This document shows positions 1 through 10,550 of a stretch of 64,000 nt of DNA, one piece after another. Position 1 is the first letter of the stretch; the number at the start of each line of letters is the position of its first letter. A program made the position numbers and the translations under genes. Below the pieces are notes generated by a model. It made no database searches and was not told where the DNA came from. It was given only the letters and a program-made list of their open reading frames with translations. Source of the DNA: Cheiracanthium punctorium (Eukaryota > Arthropoda > Arachnida > Araneae > Cheiracanthiidae); the NCBI GenBank assembly GCA_038373885.1, contig JAWZYV010010311.1:186001-250000 (forward strand). The letters run 5' to 3'.

Positions 1-250
1 CCGGATACACTACTAAAATTTGAATACCGTATTAACTCGCTTATAAGTCGAGAAATTTTGGACATGAAAAAGGCTTTAAAGTGGGGGGAGACTTATACAA
101 GGGTCCTTAATTTTTTTTAAATCAGTAGTCAAAAATGCCCTTTTAAAAGACAATTGTTCTCTTCCCACAGTCCATAACACAATGGCGTCATTTAATGTTG
201 ATTTCCGTACCTGGAAGTATATAGCGGTGCAAAGATTGAAAACGTGTATC

Positions 251-305
251 ATGTTGGTTTCGTTGTGGGATTACGGCTAATTAGCTACACCTGGGCTCTA
301 GGCCA
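251..305 (-). repeat. SINE 3' fragment (family also at 47915-48140)
   Basis: The stretch resembles 47917-47975 (TTGTGGGATTAMGGC, then AATTA-CTACAC and TTTAGGCC-like runs). In minus orientation it ends in a CAA-type tail, as SINEs do. No 5' tRNA-like part is present, so this is a truncated copy. Similarity was judged by eye. Confidence 0.5.
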
Positions 306-335
306 AAGGCAGGAATGCTACAGTCAAAACCTCAG

Positions 336-486
336 TTTGTCTCAGCATCGTCTCAGTCAAAATCCCTTTTTGTCTCAGTTTGTCTCAATCAAAATCCCTT
401 TTTGTCTTAGTTTGTAGCAATCAAAATTCCTTTTTTTCTCGGTATGTCTCAACTAAAATTCGTTTTTTCAAGTTTGTCTCTCAACC
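336..486. repeat. T-rich tandem repeat, about 33-bp unit
   Basis: Four to five imperfect units built on GTCTCAATCAAAATCCCTTT are strung head to tail. Two short overlapping open frames here only reflect the repeat and have no recognisable domain. Confidence 0.6.
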
Positions 487-760
487 AATTTTATTTGTTT
501 GTTTGTTTATGTGTGTTAAGGCAAACCTGCACGTGGGGTATCTGCCTAGCATGGAGGGGGCATGGATTTTTGCAACCGTTAATGCTTAATTTAAAGAAAC
601 GGTCTAGATATTTGCCACGAATGTAGTCTATTACACTTTGGTGATTCTTTGTAATTTATGCATTAGCATAAACGATAATCATTCCCCCTTATGGTTGAGA
701 CTAAATCAGTTCTCCATAAATTTTTACGTGTAATTCTTGTCAGATTGGCATATTTAGCAC

Positions 761-950
761 CAGGGCCGTATTATCGCACGGGCAAATTGGGACTTTGCCC
801 AGGGGCCCCCGGCTCGAAATGGCCCCCAAATTCAAATGTTGTTCTTTTTTTATTTAAAAAAAATTATGAAAAATAAAACAAATTTTATGGACCGGGGGTC
901 CCCAAATTCAACAATGCCCGGGTCCCCCTGTTGGTCATAATCAGGCCCTG
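761..950. mobile_element. hAT-type MITE, 190 bp
   Basis: The ends are inverted repeats beginning CAGGGCC(G/T), followed by G-rich and C-rich blocks. The element is flanked by an imperfect 8-bp target duplication, TTTAGCAC (753-760) and TTTAACAC (951-958). An 8-bp duplication with CAGGG-type ends is typical of hAT elements. It carries no coding capacity. Confidence 0.75.
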
Positions 951-958
951 TTTAACAC

Positions 959-1734
959 CGCAATATATTTCCTGCTATTCGAAAACATGACCCGTTTAAA
1001 ATCTTAATTGAAAATAATGCTGGATAATTCACTTGTGAAAAAACAGCATTCAATTATTTTTCTGGCAACGTAAAGTAAAATATAGAATTATTTCACATGC
1101 GCGGCGTATATTTTGCTTGTGAGTCCGTTATTCTGATTGAGTTTCGAAAGGGGTTTTAAACTCGTGACGTCAAAGTGGCGCACATTTCACATGTGAAAAC
1201 ACGGTTATTTTTAAATAATTTTATTTATTTTTTTTTTTCAACTGGCAATTTTAATCATTGTTACTGTCTCCAAGACAACCAAACTGCAAGATATCATACT
1301 GAAATTTTTAAGCTGCTGCGATTGAAATGAAAATCCTTCTTTACTTAAAAATTCGTAAAATATCTCCTAATTTATATTTTCCTTTGGTTTTTCTTTTAAA
1401 AGAGGGCAAAATGTATGCTCCGTCATTTGACAAAATATAAAAAAGTTATGACGGATAGAATTCAAGAAGCAGCAATTTTAAAAATATTTTACGAAAGTCA
1501 GTGTCAAATTTAATTTTATTTGAAAAATTCCCAAAAATCTGAAAATTATGTTACACAGTCCGAACAAACAATTTTTAAAAGAAAATTTTCTCCTCTATCC
1601 GATGATGTAAATTTTATTTTCTTGCGAGTGTAATTACCGGCGTTATTACGCATTAAGCGAGAAAAATCGCTAAAAATCGGACAAAACATAAAATAAAACA
1701 TTTTCTAATTCGAATTTCGAAAAAATTGCTCTGA
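959..1734. other. unassigned AT-rich intronic stretch
   Basis: I see no coding frame, terminal repeat or RNA-like structure that I can support. It is presumed ageing intron or decayed transposon sequence. Confidence 0.5.
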
Positions 1735-1915
1735 GGCATGTTAGGATCTGTCCTAGTGAAGCCGTATGCAAAATTCGGTAGGTCTGTGACCCATCGTCTT
1801 GGTGCAATGCGATCGAGAGACGCGCGCAAGAAGATCGGTGGTCACAAACTTACCTACCTACCTACATACATAGCTACATACAATGTTTACTCTCGGATTT
1901 TATTATATAAGATGA
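1735..1915 (+). repeat. probable retroelement 3' end with (TACC/TACA)n tail
   Basis: A non-repetitive GC-richer block runs into CTTACCTACCTACCTACATACATA and then a TTTTATTATATAAGAT-like end. Tetranucleotide tails of this kind are common at 3' ends of non-LTR elements and SINEs. I do not recognise the family, and the small open frame across it has no domain. Confidence 0.35.
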
Positions 1916-1929
1916 AAGGGGCCTCATGA

Positions 1930-2723
1930 AAAATGTCTGTCAAAAGAAACTACATTTTTAGTGCTTGGGAGGTGGTAAAAAGTAAAACTGAGTTATAACC
2001 ACAATATTACAGCTGAATAAAAATATTACAAAAATTTTATGTGCAGAAAGCCGTAAACATGACTTAACAAAGACAGGTTTAATTTAAAGAAGTTTTCAGA
2101 TTAGTGCAAGACCCATGTGAACTGTAAGACAGGTGTTACATTTAATATAGTTAAACCTCCCTATAGTGATATTCAATACAATGATAATTCCTGTATAGTG
2201 CTAAAATTTTTCGGTCCACTCTTGGAATACCAATACAATAGGTTTTACTGTAATTCTTCTAAAAAATCAGAAACTGCAATTTAAAATTTTCAATCTATTT
2301 GGAGCCCCCTCTACTGGTTGTGGCAGGACCCCCCCCCCCCCCCAGCCTGCCACTGCTAATAAGAAATATTTGCATTTACCCCAAACTATTGAATCACTCT
2401 CACACAGCGTACAAAGTACTTTCAAGCCCAAAACTCTTATTCATCTTGTATTGTTCATTCAGTACAACTTCTTTTTCATGTTAGACTAAAGTAACCATGT
2501 GAGGATCAAAGCAGCCTGGTTAACAGACAGCATTTAAATAATCAAATGCAACCTTTTAAATGCATTACAATTCACATTAGAGCACTTTTAACCTTGAAAG
2601 ATTATTAATGTATCCTGAGATTACATTTCCAAAAGGGGTAGTAAACCTTTGCACTTCTAGTATCAACTGCTTAGGAAAGAAAATTGAAATACTCACTCAA
2701 ATTAAATAAGGAAAAGAGTTTAC
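1930..2723. other. intron downstream of exon C, no feature seen
   Basis: AT-rich DNA with a C14 homopolymer near 2330 and a nearby CAGTGGCAGG-like motif on the minus strand that may be a stray transposon end. No further exon of the minus-strand host gene could be found here, so the next exon probably lies beyond the left edge. Confidence 0.4.
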
Positions 2724-2778
2724 CTTGATTAATTAAATTGGCACTCCTAAATTCAACAAGGGGGCTAGAAAACACTTC
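2724..2778 (-). CDS. host gene exon C: extended SDR / NAD-dependent epimerase family
   Basis: On the minus strand a polypyrimidine tract ending TTTGTACAG precedes a 55-nt open exon, followed by the donor GTAAAC. The exon enters in phase 0 and leaves in phase 1, and encodes EVFSSPLVEFRSANLINQ. The VEF-x-x-x-NL pattern fits the third beta strand of the Rossmann fold in extended SDR proteins, directly after the segment in exon B at 3244-3300. The junction (…RYHQ then EVFSSPLVEF) matches what I recall of invertebrate members of this family, where a similar 'kaF-PLVEF-saNLiNp' run follows. The exon is short but has both splice signals and conserved-looking residues. Later exons are not in the window. 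Confidence 0.72.
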
Positions 2779-3243
2779 CTGTACAAATATAAAATATTCA
2801 ATATGAAAATCATAAAATTAATACAATGCTAAATCTTTATTCTGAATTTCTTAAGACTGAAAATTTGACGATTTCTTTGGAAAACAACCATCAATCTTAA
2901 ATGCAAAGGATGTAATATGCAATTTACAATTTTTAACAAATTAATAAAATTTATGAACAGTAAATAGCATTATAATATATGTATTAACTTAATATAATAA
3001 CTTATGAAGTAAGCATAACAGACTAACAACTAAACTGTCTAAACTAAACAATGTTCTAAACTTCTTACTTGTAGAAGTTGAGAACATACAACTTGTTCAA
3101 AACCAAAACTAAACATAACTCTTTTGATAATCCATATTTATAACGGTAAACTATGAAACAATTAATCACACAACAAAACTCATCAATCCACTTAGAAACA
3201 GCTGAAATGCATTTACATGGAAAAAGAAAAATATATGTCCAAA

Positions 3244-3300
3244 CCTGATGATATCTGTTAAACCAGGCAGTCTGGGGAGGAACTTTATCAACAACTCTTA
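3244..3300 (-). CDS. host gene exon B: extended SDR / NAD-dependent epimerase family
   Basis: On the minus strand the acceptor TTTTTTGCCTTTAG opens a 57-nt, phase-0 exon encoding VRVVDKVPPQTAWFNRYHQ, followed by GT (GTTTGG, a weak donor). Its VRVVDK segment fits beta strand 2 of the Rossmann fold, whose terminal acidic residue contacts the cofactor ribose. The PPQTAW-N run following it is characteristic of the family as I recall it. Upstream in the gene is exon A (63424-63485), ending …NNLVSK in phase 0, so the two join without frame loss across an intron of about 60 kb. Downstream is exon C, 465 bp away. Product and substrate are not known from three exons. Confidence 0.74.
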
Positions 3301-3444
3301 CCTAAAGGCAAAAAAATAATATATCTTCATTACATTTTAGAAACTACAAATCAAATTAGAAACAAATAAATGTACCAAAAAATATCTTGAAAAAAAATCA
3401 CAACATTTAGGGAAATTTGAAGTGTATAGTTGATCAATTTCTTT

Positions 3445-3610
3445 CAGGGCCGGCCCAAGGGGGGTGCGAATGTAGGCGATCGCCTAAGACCCCGCGCTTA
3501 TAGAGGCCCCGCTCCTGGGCCATTTTATTGCTATCTCATAAGACATGATAGAGAAGAGGCCCTGCTCTTGCGCTTCGCCTGGGGCCCCGCATGCCCCTCG
3601 GGCCCTCTCT
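3445..3610. mobile_element. hAT-like MITE, about 166 bp
   Basis: It begins CAGGGCCGGCCCAAGGGGGG and ends GGGCCCTCTCT. Flanks ATTTCTTT (3437-3444) and GTTTCTTT (3611-3618) agree at 7 of 8 positions. The inverted ends are short and diverged, so the right boundary is less secure than the left. Confidence 0.5.
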
Positions 3611-3636
3611 GTTTCTTTTAACCAACTTTGCAAAAA

Positions 3637-3711
3637 TTTCAAGAGCTGGGGATCGAACCCAAGACAACCACTTAACCTGCGGGTGCTCTACCACTGAGCT
3701 ACTCTGGGACG
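3637..3711 (-). repeat. tRNA-like SINE head or tRNA pseudogene
   Basis: On the minus strand the sequence contains an A-box-like TAGCTCAGTGG, a good D arm (GCTC…GAGC) and a B-box GGTTCGATCCC with a pairing T stem. The acceptor arms pair for only about four positions, so it would not fold as a functional tRNA. A tRNA-derived SINE promoter or pseudogene is the likely reading. Confidence 0.55.
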
Positions 3712-3993
3712 ATTCAAAGATGAAATTTCTCACATTAGGACAGTCAGCACATATCCTCTTCTGCAAGCTACAGATTGAGCAGATGAAACATTATTTTGTG
3801 ACAACTCCGATATGCCGAGGATATTGGATGACGAATTAGAGGTTAATAAAACTTGTGAATATCTGACATCTGCGGCATATGAGAGTTGTCATGAAATAAT
3901 GTTTTGTCTGTTCAATTTGTGGCTTGCAGAAGAAGATGATAAGTGCCAACTGTTCTAATGAGAGAAATTTCATTTGGGATTGGTCCCAGAGTT
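3701..3993. repeat. inverted repeat, arms about 135 bp
   Basis: The left arm (3701-3839) and the reverse complement of the right arm (3842-3993) share a long run: ACTCTGGGAC, GAAATTTCTC-CATTAG, TCTGCAAGC-ACA and CAACTC--ATATGCCG. The loop is very short. It looks like a foldback or paired MITE, and no clean target duplication is visible. It abuts the 5' end of the tRNA-like segment. Confidence 0.65.
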
Positions 3994-4214
3994 GTGGTAT
4001 TTTTTCTAATATAAATGTAACATGTGGTCAGGGACGGGTTAAGCCCAATAGAGTCCCCTAGGAAGTCCTGAGGCCTCTTCAGAGGCTACCTCTTCTTTTA
4101 TGGAAGTTGTTTATTGCTATGATAATTAATATTTTTTATAAAATAAATTTTTAAAGTAAAAATTTTCAAAATTATCATCTTGCATACATTAAGCAGAGAT
4201 GCACAGTAAAGGAC

Positions 4215-5848
4215 ACTTATAAAAATCAATAAATTTAAAATATGTAATTTTACCAAAATAAATAACCATAAAAATATTTGAAGTTATTTTGATCATAAAA
4301 TACGTAGATTAGGGTGGTCACCAGAGGCGGATCTACGGGGGGGGGGTATAGGGGCTATAGCCCCCCCCCATTGAAACTGAATTTAGTTGGTTGGTTGGTT
4401 TTTAATGGCACAAGGTCCAGAAAGGACATACTGCGCCAGACTGTGTATATATGGTAGAATAGAGTTTTCAAGTAGAAAAAAGGTGTTGCATAAAACAGGT
4501 AGAGCTAAAAACCATGAGTTCTAAAACGATAGAAGCAAATGTAGAAAGGTAAAAAGAAGGTAAAAATAAGTCAGGGACATCTGGATGGGGGCTCCCATCC
4601 AGATACCAGTCAGACAAAAGTGTACATTTCATACAGAATGAAAGATGTTTGTGCGTCGGAGAAAGCCAAACAAGTTACGGTGTGGGGTTTCACTCAATAT
4701 GTCGTCAAGTTTGGGATAAGAGCAGTTAAAAAGTTTTTTGTAAAAATCATTAAAAGCAGTGCATGAGGTTAAAAGATGACGAATGGTGAGATAAGTATGA
4801 CAATGGAGGCACTCCGGAGCTGGTTCACCCAGGAGTAAGTGCTTATGGGTAAGCCTGGTGTGGCCTATGCGGAGACGTGTCAAAATGACATCTAGTGTTC
4901 GATAGGGGTGCGGTGACCAATATGCGAGAACTGGGTGAATAGAATGAAGTTTGTTTCCGGTTTGATTGCCCCAATTATCCGTCCAGATGCCTTTTACTAT
5001 GCGACAGACGCATGACTTGGTGTCGCTATATAAATTACTTATAAAAATCAATAAATTTAAAATATGTAATTTTACCAAAATAAATAACCATAAAAATATT
5101 TGAAGTTATTTTGATCATAAAATACGTAGATTAGGGTGGTCACCAGAGGCGGATCTACGGGGGGGGGTATAGGGGCTATAGCCCCCCCCCATTGAAACTG
5201 AATTTAGTTGGTTGGTTGGTTTTTAATGGCACAAGGTCCAGAAAGGACATACTGCGCCAGACTGTGTATATATGGTAGAATAGAGTTTTCAAGTAAAAAG
5301 GTGTTGCATAAAACAGGTAGAGCTAAAAACCATGAGTTCTAAAACGATAGAAGCAAATGTAGAAAGGTAAAAAGAAGGTAAAAATAAGTCAGGGACATCT
5401 GGATGGGGGCTCCCATCCAGATACCAGTCAGACAAAAGTGTACATTTCATACAGAATGAAAGATGTTTGTGCGTCGGAGAAAGCCAAACAAGTTACGGTG
5501 TGGGGTTTCACTCAATATGTCGTCAAGTTTGGGATAAGAGCAGTTAAAAAGTTTTTTGTAAAAATCATTAAAAGCAGTGCATGAGGTTAAAAGATGACGA
5601 ATGGTGAGATAAGTATGACAATGGAGGCACTCCGGAGCTGGTTCACCCAGGAGTAAGTGCTTATGGGTAAGCCTGGTGTGGCCTATGCGGAGACGTGTCA
5701 AAATGACATCTAGTGTTCGATAGGGGTGCGGTGACCAATATGCGAGAACTGGGTGAATAGAATGAAGTTTGTTTCCGGTTTGATTGCCCCAATTATCCGT
5801 CCAGATGCCTTTTACTATGCGACAGACGCATGACTTGGTGTCGCTATA
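4215..5848. repeat. tandem segmental duplication, units of about 816 and 812 bp
   Basis: Sequence 4215-5030 recurs at 5037-5848, essentially identical apart from a 4-nt difference in an A-run near 4466-4480. The unit spans the left flank and left end of the TAGGGTGG element, the left end of the CAGAGGCGG element and the 3' end of the LINE. It therefore arose after all three insertions were in place. Confidence 0.85.
4629..5078 (-). pseudogene. duplicated 3' end of I-clade LINE ORF (tandem copy)
   Basis: This 149-codon frame repeats the last roughly 130 codons of the LINE ORF at 5447-7111, beginning at SDTKSCVCRIVKG and ending at the same stop. The first ~17 codons are read from flanking DNA of the neighbouring repeat unit and are not element sequence. 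It covers the post-RNase H C-terminal tail with its Cys/His motif (C-hC…H…H…C) and has no catalytic domain, so it is a by-product of the tandem duplication. Confidence 0.85.
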
Positions 5849-7160
5849 GGGTAGATTGCCTATGTATGGGCCGGTTGCATGTCTGGCAAGTGTGTCTGCC
5901 TTCTCGTTCCCAGCGATCCCCGTATGGCTCGGTACCCAACAGAGGAGGATGTTGTACCCACGGTTTATAAGTTGTTCATGCTTCTGTAAAACCCTGATGA
6001 CATAGGAATGTGTTAATGAGCCGGATTTCAGATTTTCAAGGACACTAAGAGAGTCTGAGTATATGATAAATTTCTTTGTATTCATTCTGGAGATATACAG
6101 GAGGCTTTCGTATATGGCAAGTAATTCGGCAGTAAAGATGGAGCAAAAATGAGGTAGAGTATAGCTGCAGGTATGATTATGAGCCACGAAGGCAAAACCA
6201 ACGTGATTTCCACTTTTGGATCCATCAGTGTATAGTTTTTCATATTGTTCATATTTGTTGTTGTGTTCAGAGAACAACTGTTGGTAGATTTTAGGATCTG
6301 TATCCTGTTTTGCAAAGCCCTTGAAAGGTTGTAGGTAAGATATCTGCAATATGTTCCATGGTGGGATATCATGAAAAGAGCATGCAGAGACATTTACATC
6401 CTCCAGTTGGGTACCGACAAGACTCCTACGAATCCTTAGTCCAAATGGAGGAGTACATATGGGACGATTCGCATAAAAGCGGTCTAGATGAGTATCTATG
6501 AAAGAGTTCTTTAATGGATGTGAGGGATGAGAAAGAATACGGAAATAAGTATTTAATGATAGCTGATGACGGGTGAGGGTGAGAGATGGCTCGTGGCAAG
6601 TGACGTAAAGACTATGTACAGGTGAAGTTCTAAAAGCACCAGAGCAAATGCGTAGTGCAGTATGATGCACCGTGTCAAGTTTTTTTAATACTGATCTAGA
6701 AGCCAATCCATAAATACCGCATGTGTAGTCCATTTTGGAGTGGATGACGGCACGGTAGATACGCAGGAGAGCGTTGCGGTCTGCTCCCCAAGAGGTGTTA
6801 ATTAAAACCTTTAACAAGTTAAGTTTTTTCTCGCATTTACTGCGGATGTCAGAAACATGTTTGGCAAAAGTAAGTTTTCTGTCAAGAGTTATTCCTAAAA
6901 ATTTAACAGAATCCTTGAGAACAATATTACTGTGACCCAGGTGAAGTTCTGGATCCGGATGTATCCCACGCTTCCGGCAAAAATGGGTACAGATTGCTTT
7001 TTCAGCAGAAATAGTAAAGCCATTTGTGTTACACCATTTTAGGATACGGTTTGTGCTCGGAATGTGCTCGGGCATGTCCTCTCCCGAATAGTAGGGTTGG
7101 ATCATCGGCAAGGGGGGAAAATTGGGCGTAGAGCCATTGTAAAACCGATGCGATTGGGGT
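5206..7160 (-). mobile_element. 5'-truncated I/Jockey-type non-LTR retrotransposon
   Basis: Minus-strand element whose 3' end carries (CCAA)n repeats at 5206-5220 and whose coding part breaks off near 7160. 5' truncation is the normal outcome of target-primed reverse transcription. Only the C-terminal half of the reverse transcriptase, the RNase H domain and the 3' UTR remain. The insertion lies close to the left terminal repeat of the CAGAGGCGG hAT element. Confidence 0.85.
5447..7111 (-). pseudogene. LINE ORF2 fragment: RT C-terminus, RNase H, Cys/His tail
   Basis: The 554-codon open frame starts after the reverse transcriptase active site. Just upstream, in another frame, ADDPTLLF at about 7090-7070 is a degraded [FY]ADD motif, so a frameshift separates the catalytic box from this frame. 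Residues ~30-130 cover the RT thumb (VKFLGITLDRKLTF, then SKMDYTCGIYG). An RNase H type I domain follows at about 285-420 with YTDGSK, FTAELLAI, IYSDSLSVL and WVPSHTGIAGNEKAD, so the D-E-D-D residues are present. The tail has a C-x2-C…H motif (CLHCHTYLTIRHLL). RNase H downstream of RT is typical of I-type LINEs. Not functional, since endonuclease, ORF1 and most RT are missing. Confidence 0.88.
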
Positions 7161-7254
7161 TATATTCATCTCGGAAGAGCAAACACCTTGCAACTTAGGA
7201 TGTGAAGCCTATGACCTTTGATAAAATTTTAAACTGAACAATCGATAAAAATTG
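7158..7254. repeat. 97-bp direct repeat, left copy
   Basis: TATTCATCTCGGAAGAGCAA and the following ~80 bases recur at 8286-8383 with a handful of substitutions. The two copies bracket the CCCAGCTAGA block at 7263-8288, far longer than any transposon target duplication. Confidence 0.75.
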
Positions 7255-7262
7255 GGGTATAT

Positions 7263-8288
7263 CCCAGCTAGATAAAATTTTTTAAGGGTAAAAAAAGCAA
7301 ATTCGAACTTTTTCCTCTTCTCTTTGAATTTTAATGCTGCCATCTGAACTTCATTTTTCAAGCTTCCGAGACTTGGTTTCGAACTGGGGAGCTAACGCTT
7401 GGTAGCCGGGCTTTCTAACCACTAGATGGGGGGGGGGGGGGGGTCCTGACTCGTTATTGGCGAGACTAAAATTTGAAGTGATTGTTGTTTCAAGTTCGGA
7501 ATTGGAATATTTAAGTTTCTAATTAAATAAAACTAGACTTTTCCTGTACACTACTCAAAATTAAAAAGATTTTGCAATTTCTATCCGTTTGAAGCATTTG
7601 GGACCTGTGTACGGCCGTAAAAAAAAAAAAAAGTTTTTCTGTTTTAAAAATATTCATTATAATGAATATTTTAAAAATTTCTCTATAGATTGAGATTTTT
7701 TGAAGATTGTTTCAAACTGTGTAAATTTTTGTTCGCACATCAAGTAAAAGTGACTAAAGCTAAAGGAATGAAATTTACTGACATGATAGGCAATCACTCA
7801 CCTTAAGCTATAATTGTCGGATTTTTAAAAAAAATTAGATTTTGAGATTTTTTCTGAAAATCGTTTTAAACTGCGTAAATTTTTGTTGGCGCATCACATA
7901 CAACTTAAGTGAATAAAGCAAAATTTAGTGACACGATAGGTGGTCGTACAACTTAAACTATGCCCCTAAAGTTTTAAATTTGGACTAGATTTTGAGATTT
8001 TGTGAAAACTGTTCAAACTGCTTAAATCCCAGCTAGAAAATGTTTGCACTTCTTGTGCAGAAAATTTGCATATAAAGTGAATATTTTGAATACTTTGAAA
8101 AGTATACACTTTTTGTGCACAATTTTTGACAATATAAAATATTCACTTTTTGGTATGCATAAAAACTGTATATAATTTACACAAAAAGTGTATGCTTTCC
8201 AAATATTTAAAAATATCCACTTTTTATGCACAAATTATACACAATCTATACTTTTTTTGCAAAAAAAGTGAAGACATTTCTAGCTGGG
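7263..8288. mobile_element. composite of CCCAGCTAGA-ended MITEs with internal tandem array
   Basis: The outer ends CCCAGCTAGA (7263) and TCTAGCTGGG (ending 8288) are each flanked by TAT(A). A second CCCAGCTAGA at 8028 pairs with the same right end to give a 261-bp MITE (8028-8288) with longer inverted ends (AATGT-T-CACTT). Between 7688 and 8027 a ~150-bp unit (GAGATTTT…TTCAAACTG…GTAAATTTTTGTT) is repeated about 2.3 times. A tRNA-like SINE fragment sits at 7371-7428. No coding sequence. Confidence 0.65.
7371..7428 (-). repeat. tRNA-like SINE fragment
   Basis: Minus strand: CTAGTGGTTAGAAAGCCCGG resembles an A box, and AGTTCGAAACC resembles a degenerate B box at the usual distance. No foldable tRNA. 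A G17 homopolymer adjoins it at 7427-7443. Confidence 0.4.
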
Positions 8289-8383
8289 TATATTCATCTC
8301 GGAAGAGCAAACGCCTTGCAACTTAGGATGTGAAGCCTATGACCTTTGGTGAAACTTTTAAACTGAGCAATCGATAAAAATTG
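8286..8383. repeat. 97-bp direct repeat, right copy
   Basis: Right partner of 7158-7254, with the same order of motifs (CTTGCAACTTAGGATGTGAA, then AATCGATAAAAATTGG). Confidence 0.75.
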
Positions 8384-9537
8384 GCACATATATTGTTGAT
8401 TTGCATATTAGCTTGTTTATTTCTTTTATTGTATCAATTAATTCATGTACTTTCATATGCATATATAATTTTATAACTAAATATCCTTTTCTTCAAAGCT
8501 GTTCTAGGGAAGAATGCAAGTTTTTGAATGAAATGTCATTTAAAATTTACACAAAGGAAAATTTCTTATACATATATATATATAAATTTCGCACTTTTTC
8601 AGGAAACTTCCAGAATTTTTAGTCGCTAACAAATTTTGTTTTAAAAATATTCCTTGTCACCTCTCTTTGACAGAGATTGACTACGGCAAGGTGCCCTTTT
8701 AACTAGCACAAGATAGATACATACAGGAGAACACGACAAAGCTAAGAGCAGGAAGAGGACAACATGATTCAGCATTTTGTCGCCTGTCTTGTCTTCCCGC
8801 GTAATAGCTTAGCCAATCAGCAACCTTAAAACAAACATATGGTGTGCATATGATGCTCTTTGCACATTAACGAAGGAACGGAGATATCCAGCCGTTCAGC
8901 TACTTGGTAGAAAGACCGATATAAACCTGTTTGCTCGCTTTACCCTTCGCAATCTTGAAAGCGCCTATCAGATCTCAGTGTAAAGATTCGATCATTGGGA
9001 AAAGATGAACATACGAAAAATTAAGGATGATCAGAAATGATCAGGCGATGAATAGCCGATGCACCGATCATAGGCCTGGTAAAGCCCGAGCAAAGATTGC
9101 TGCTAGGGGGTTGTCTGGTCTACGGGTATTTTGAGGTCTGTGGATGTACATAGTGAGGGGATGGGGAGTGTAACATAGACATCAAGTGACTAGGAATCCC
9201 AAGTGGCTATCTTCTGTATCATTGTGAAAGGTTCTTTTGTTCCGCCATTTGGATTTTCAGGGATATTTTGAAAGAATAATATTATTATAGCTAATTTTCC
9301 TTACCTGGTTTTCACACATTTACTGTTTATACAAAAGTACATCCATTTTGAATGTTTAGGAGTGGTGGAAGAATTTCTTGGAAGTATTGTAGTCCTATCT
9401 AAGCAGGCTTCAAAGTCTTAGCCCATTGAAATTGCTTTCGCCGCTTGGTCGTTCTTTTCGGGTGAAGCGCTAGTGTGATTCATTTGTTCTCTATTTAGCT
9501 CCGTTCGCGTGTAGAATTTAATTTAAATGCAAATATT

Positions 9538-9714
9538 ATGGCCTCAAGAAAGCGGTCATTGAATCGTAATGTAGGTGATTATTTTATGAAAATTCCAAAA
9601 ACTGATAATTTGTCTAGTGAGAGTGAAAGCGGAAATCATCAGGAAGAAATCATAAATGCCCAGCCCCAGAACAAGCTATTTCAAGGAGAACAGCACTCAC
9701 AAAATACAGGGTGA
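9538..9714 (+). pseudogene. hAT transposase N-terminal fragment, disrupted
   Basis: The frame starts at ATG 9538 with a basic N-terminus (MASRKRSLNRNVGDYF) followed by an acidic Ser/Glu stretch (SSESESG). Many hAT transposases of the KIAA1586/ZMYM-like type start with a short Lys/Arg segment and 'YF' in this way. After codon 56 a TA-flanked MITE (9707-10144) is inserted, and the frame stops three codons into it. Beyond the MITE the frame closes again within about 40 nt. It sits inside the CAGAGGCGG hAT element and is probably what remains of that element's own gene. Family assignment rests on composition and location. Confidence 0.45.
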
Positions 9715-10144
9715 ATCTAAACTCTTGGGCAAAACTTTAAGGGGTGATAGGGCACACAATGAGGAATCGTAATCACATAGCAATCTGGGGTGAAACGCAG
9801 TTTTAACTTACCCGGTAATAATCACTTTTGGAAAAGCATTGAAGTGTCCGTCTAATTTCTTAACCAAGTTTCATAAGCAATAGGCTCGCCTCCGAAAATT
9901 TCATCCATGAAATAAAATAAACTTTTTAAACTATCCATTTTAGTCTTCTGTTTTGAGAAAAATACATTAGTTTCTGACGAACAATGGTCGGCAAGTGACT
10001 GTTGTTTCAGCACTTTTTCCGAAGTGATTATTAACAGCTATACGAAGACGACATTGCCGACCCCACATTGCTATGTGATTCTGATTCCTTATTATGTGCC
10101 CTATCACCCTTTAAAGTTTTGCCCAAGAGTTTAGATTCACCCTG
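9707..10144. mobile_element. Tc1/mariner-type MITE, 438 bp, TA target
   Basis: The terminal inverted repeat exceeds 80 bp (CAGGGTGAATCTAAACTCTT, then GGGCAAAACTTTAA-GGGTGA and further). TA dinucleotides flank it at 9705-9706 and 10145-10146. No ORF. It interrupts the transposase fragment at 9538. Confidence 0.85.
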
Positions 10145-10422
10145 TATACATGCATCACTAACAGGCAGTTTGTAAAGAGGTGCATTATTAGAAAGAATAC
10201 AATGATATCGCTATGGAAAAAAGAGGTATGATTTAAATTAATTTTTTCAGACATTGTTTTTCCGATGAAGTGCAAGTCCTAGCAGGTTCGAGTATTTTAT
10301 TTTATCGGAAATTCGCACATCTTTCTCGAAATTCGATTACGTAATACTATATGTAGGTTGAAAAATGAAATATACAGGCGACATGTAAAAAATCGTGCCA
10401 AATGTCGCCAAGCTTCGATAAC

Positions 10423-10515
10423 CAGGGCCTCTGAGAGAAATTTTATAAGGCGGGACGAAAGTCTTCCCGGCCCCTTTCGTAAAGCACAAAAGTTTCAAAA
10501 AAACAGGAGGGACGG

Positions 10516-10550
<35 letters not shown>

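Noticed and set aside
3637..3711. Functional tRNA gene on the minus strand
   Set aside because: Acceptor stem does not pair and the anticodon arm is poor; a SINE head or pseudogene explains the A and B boxes.
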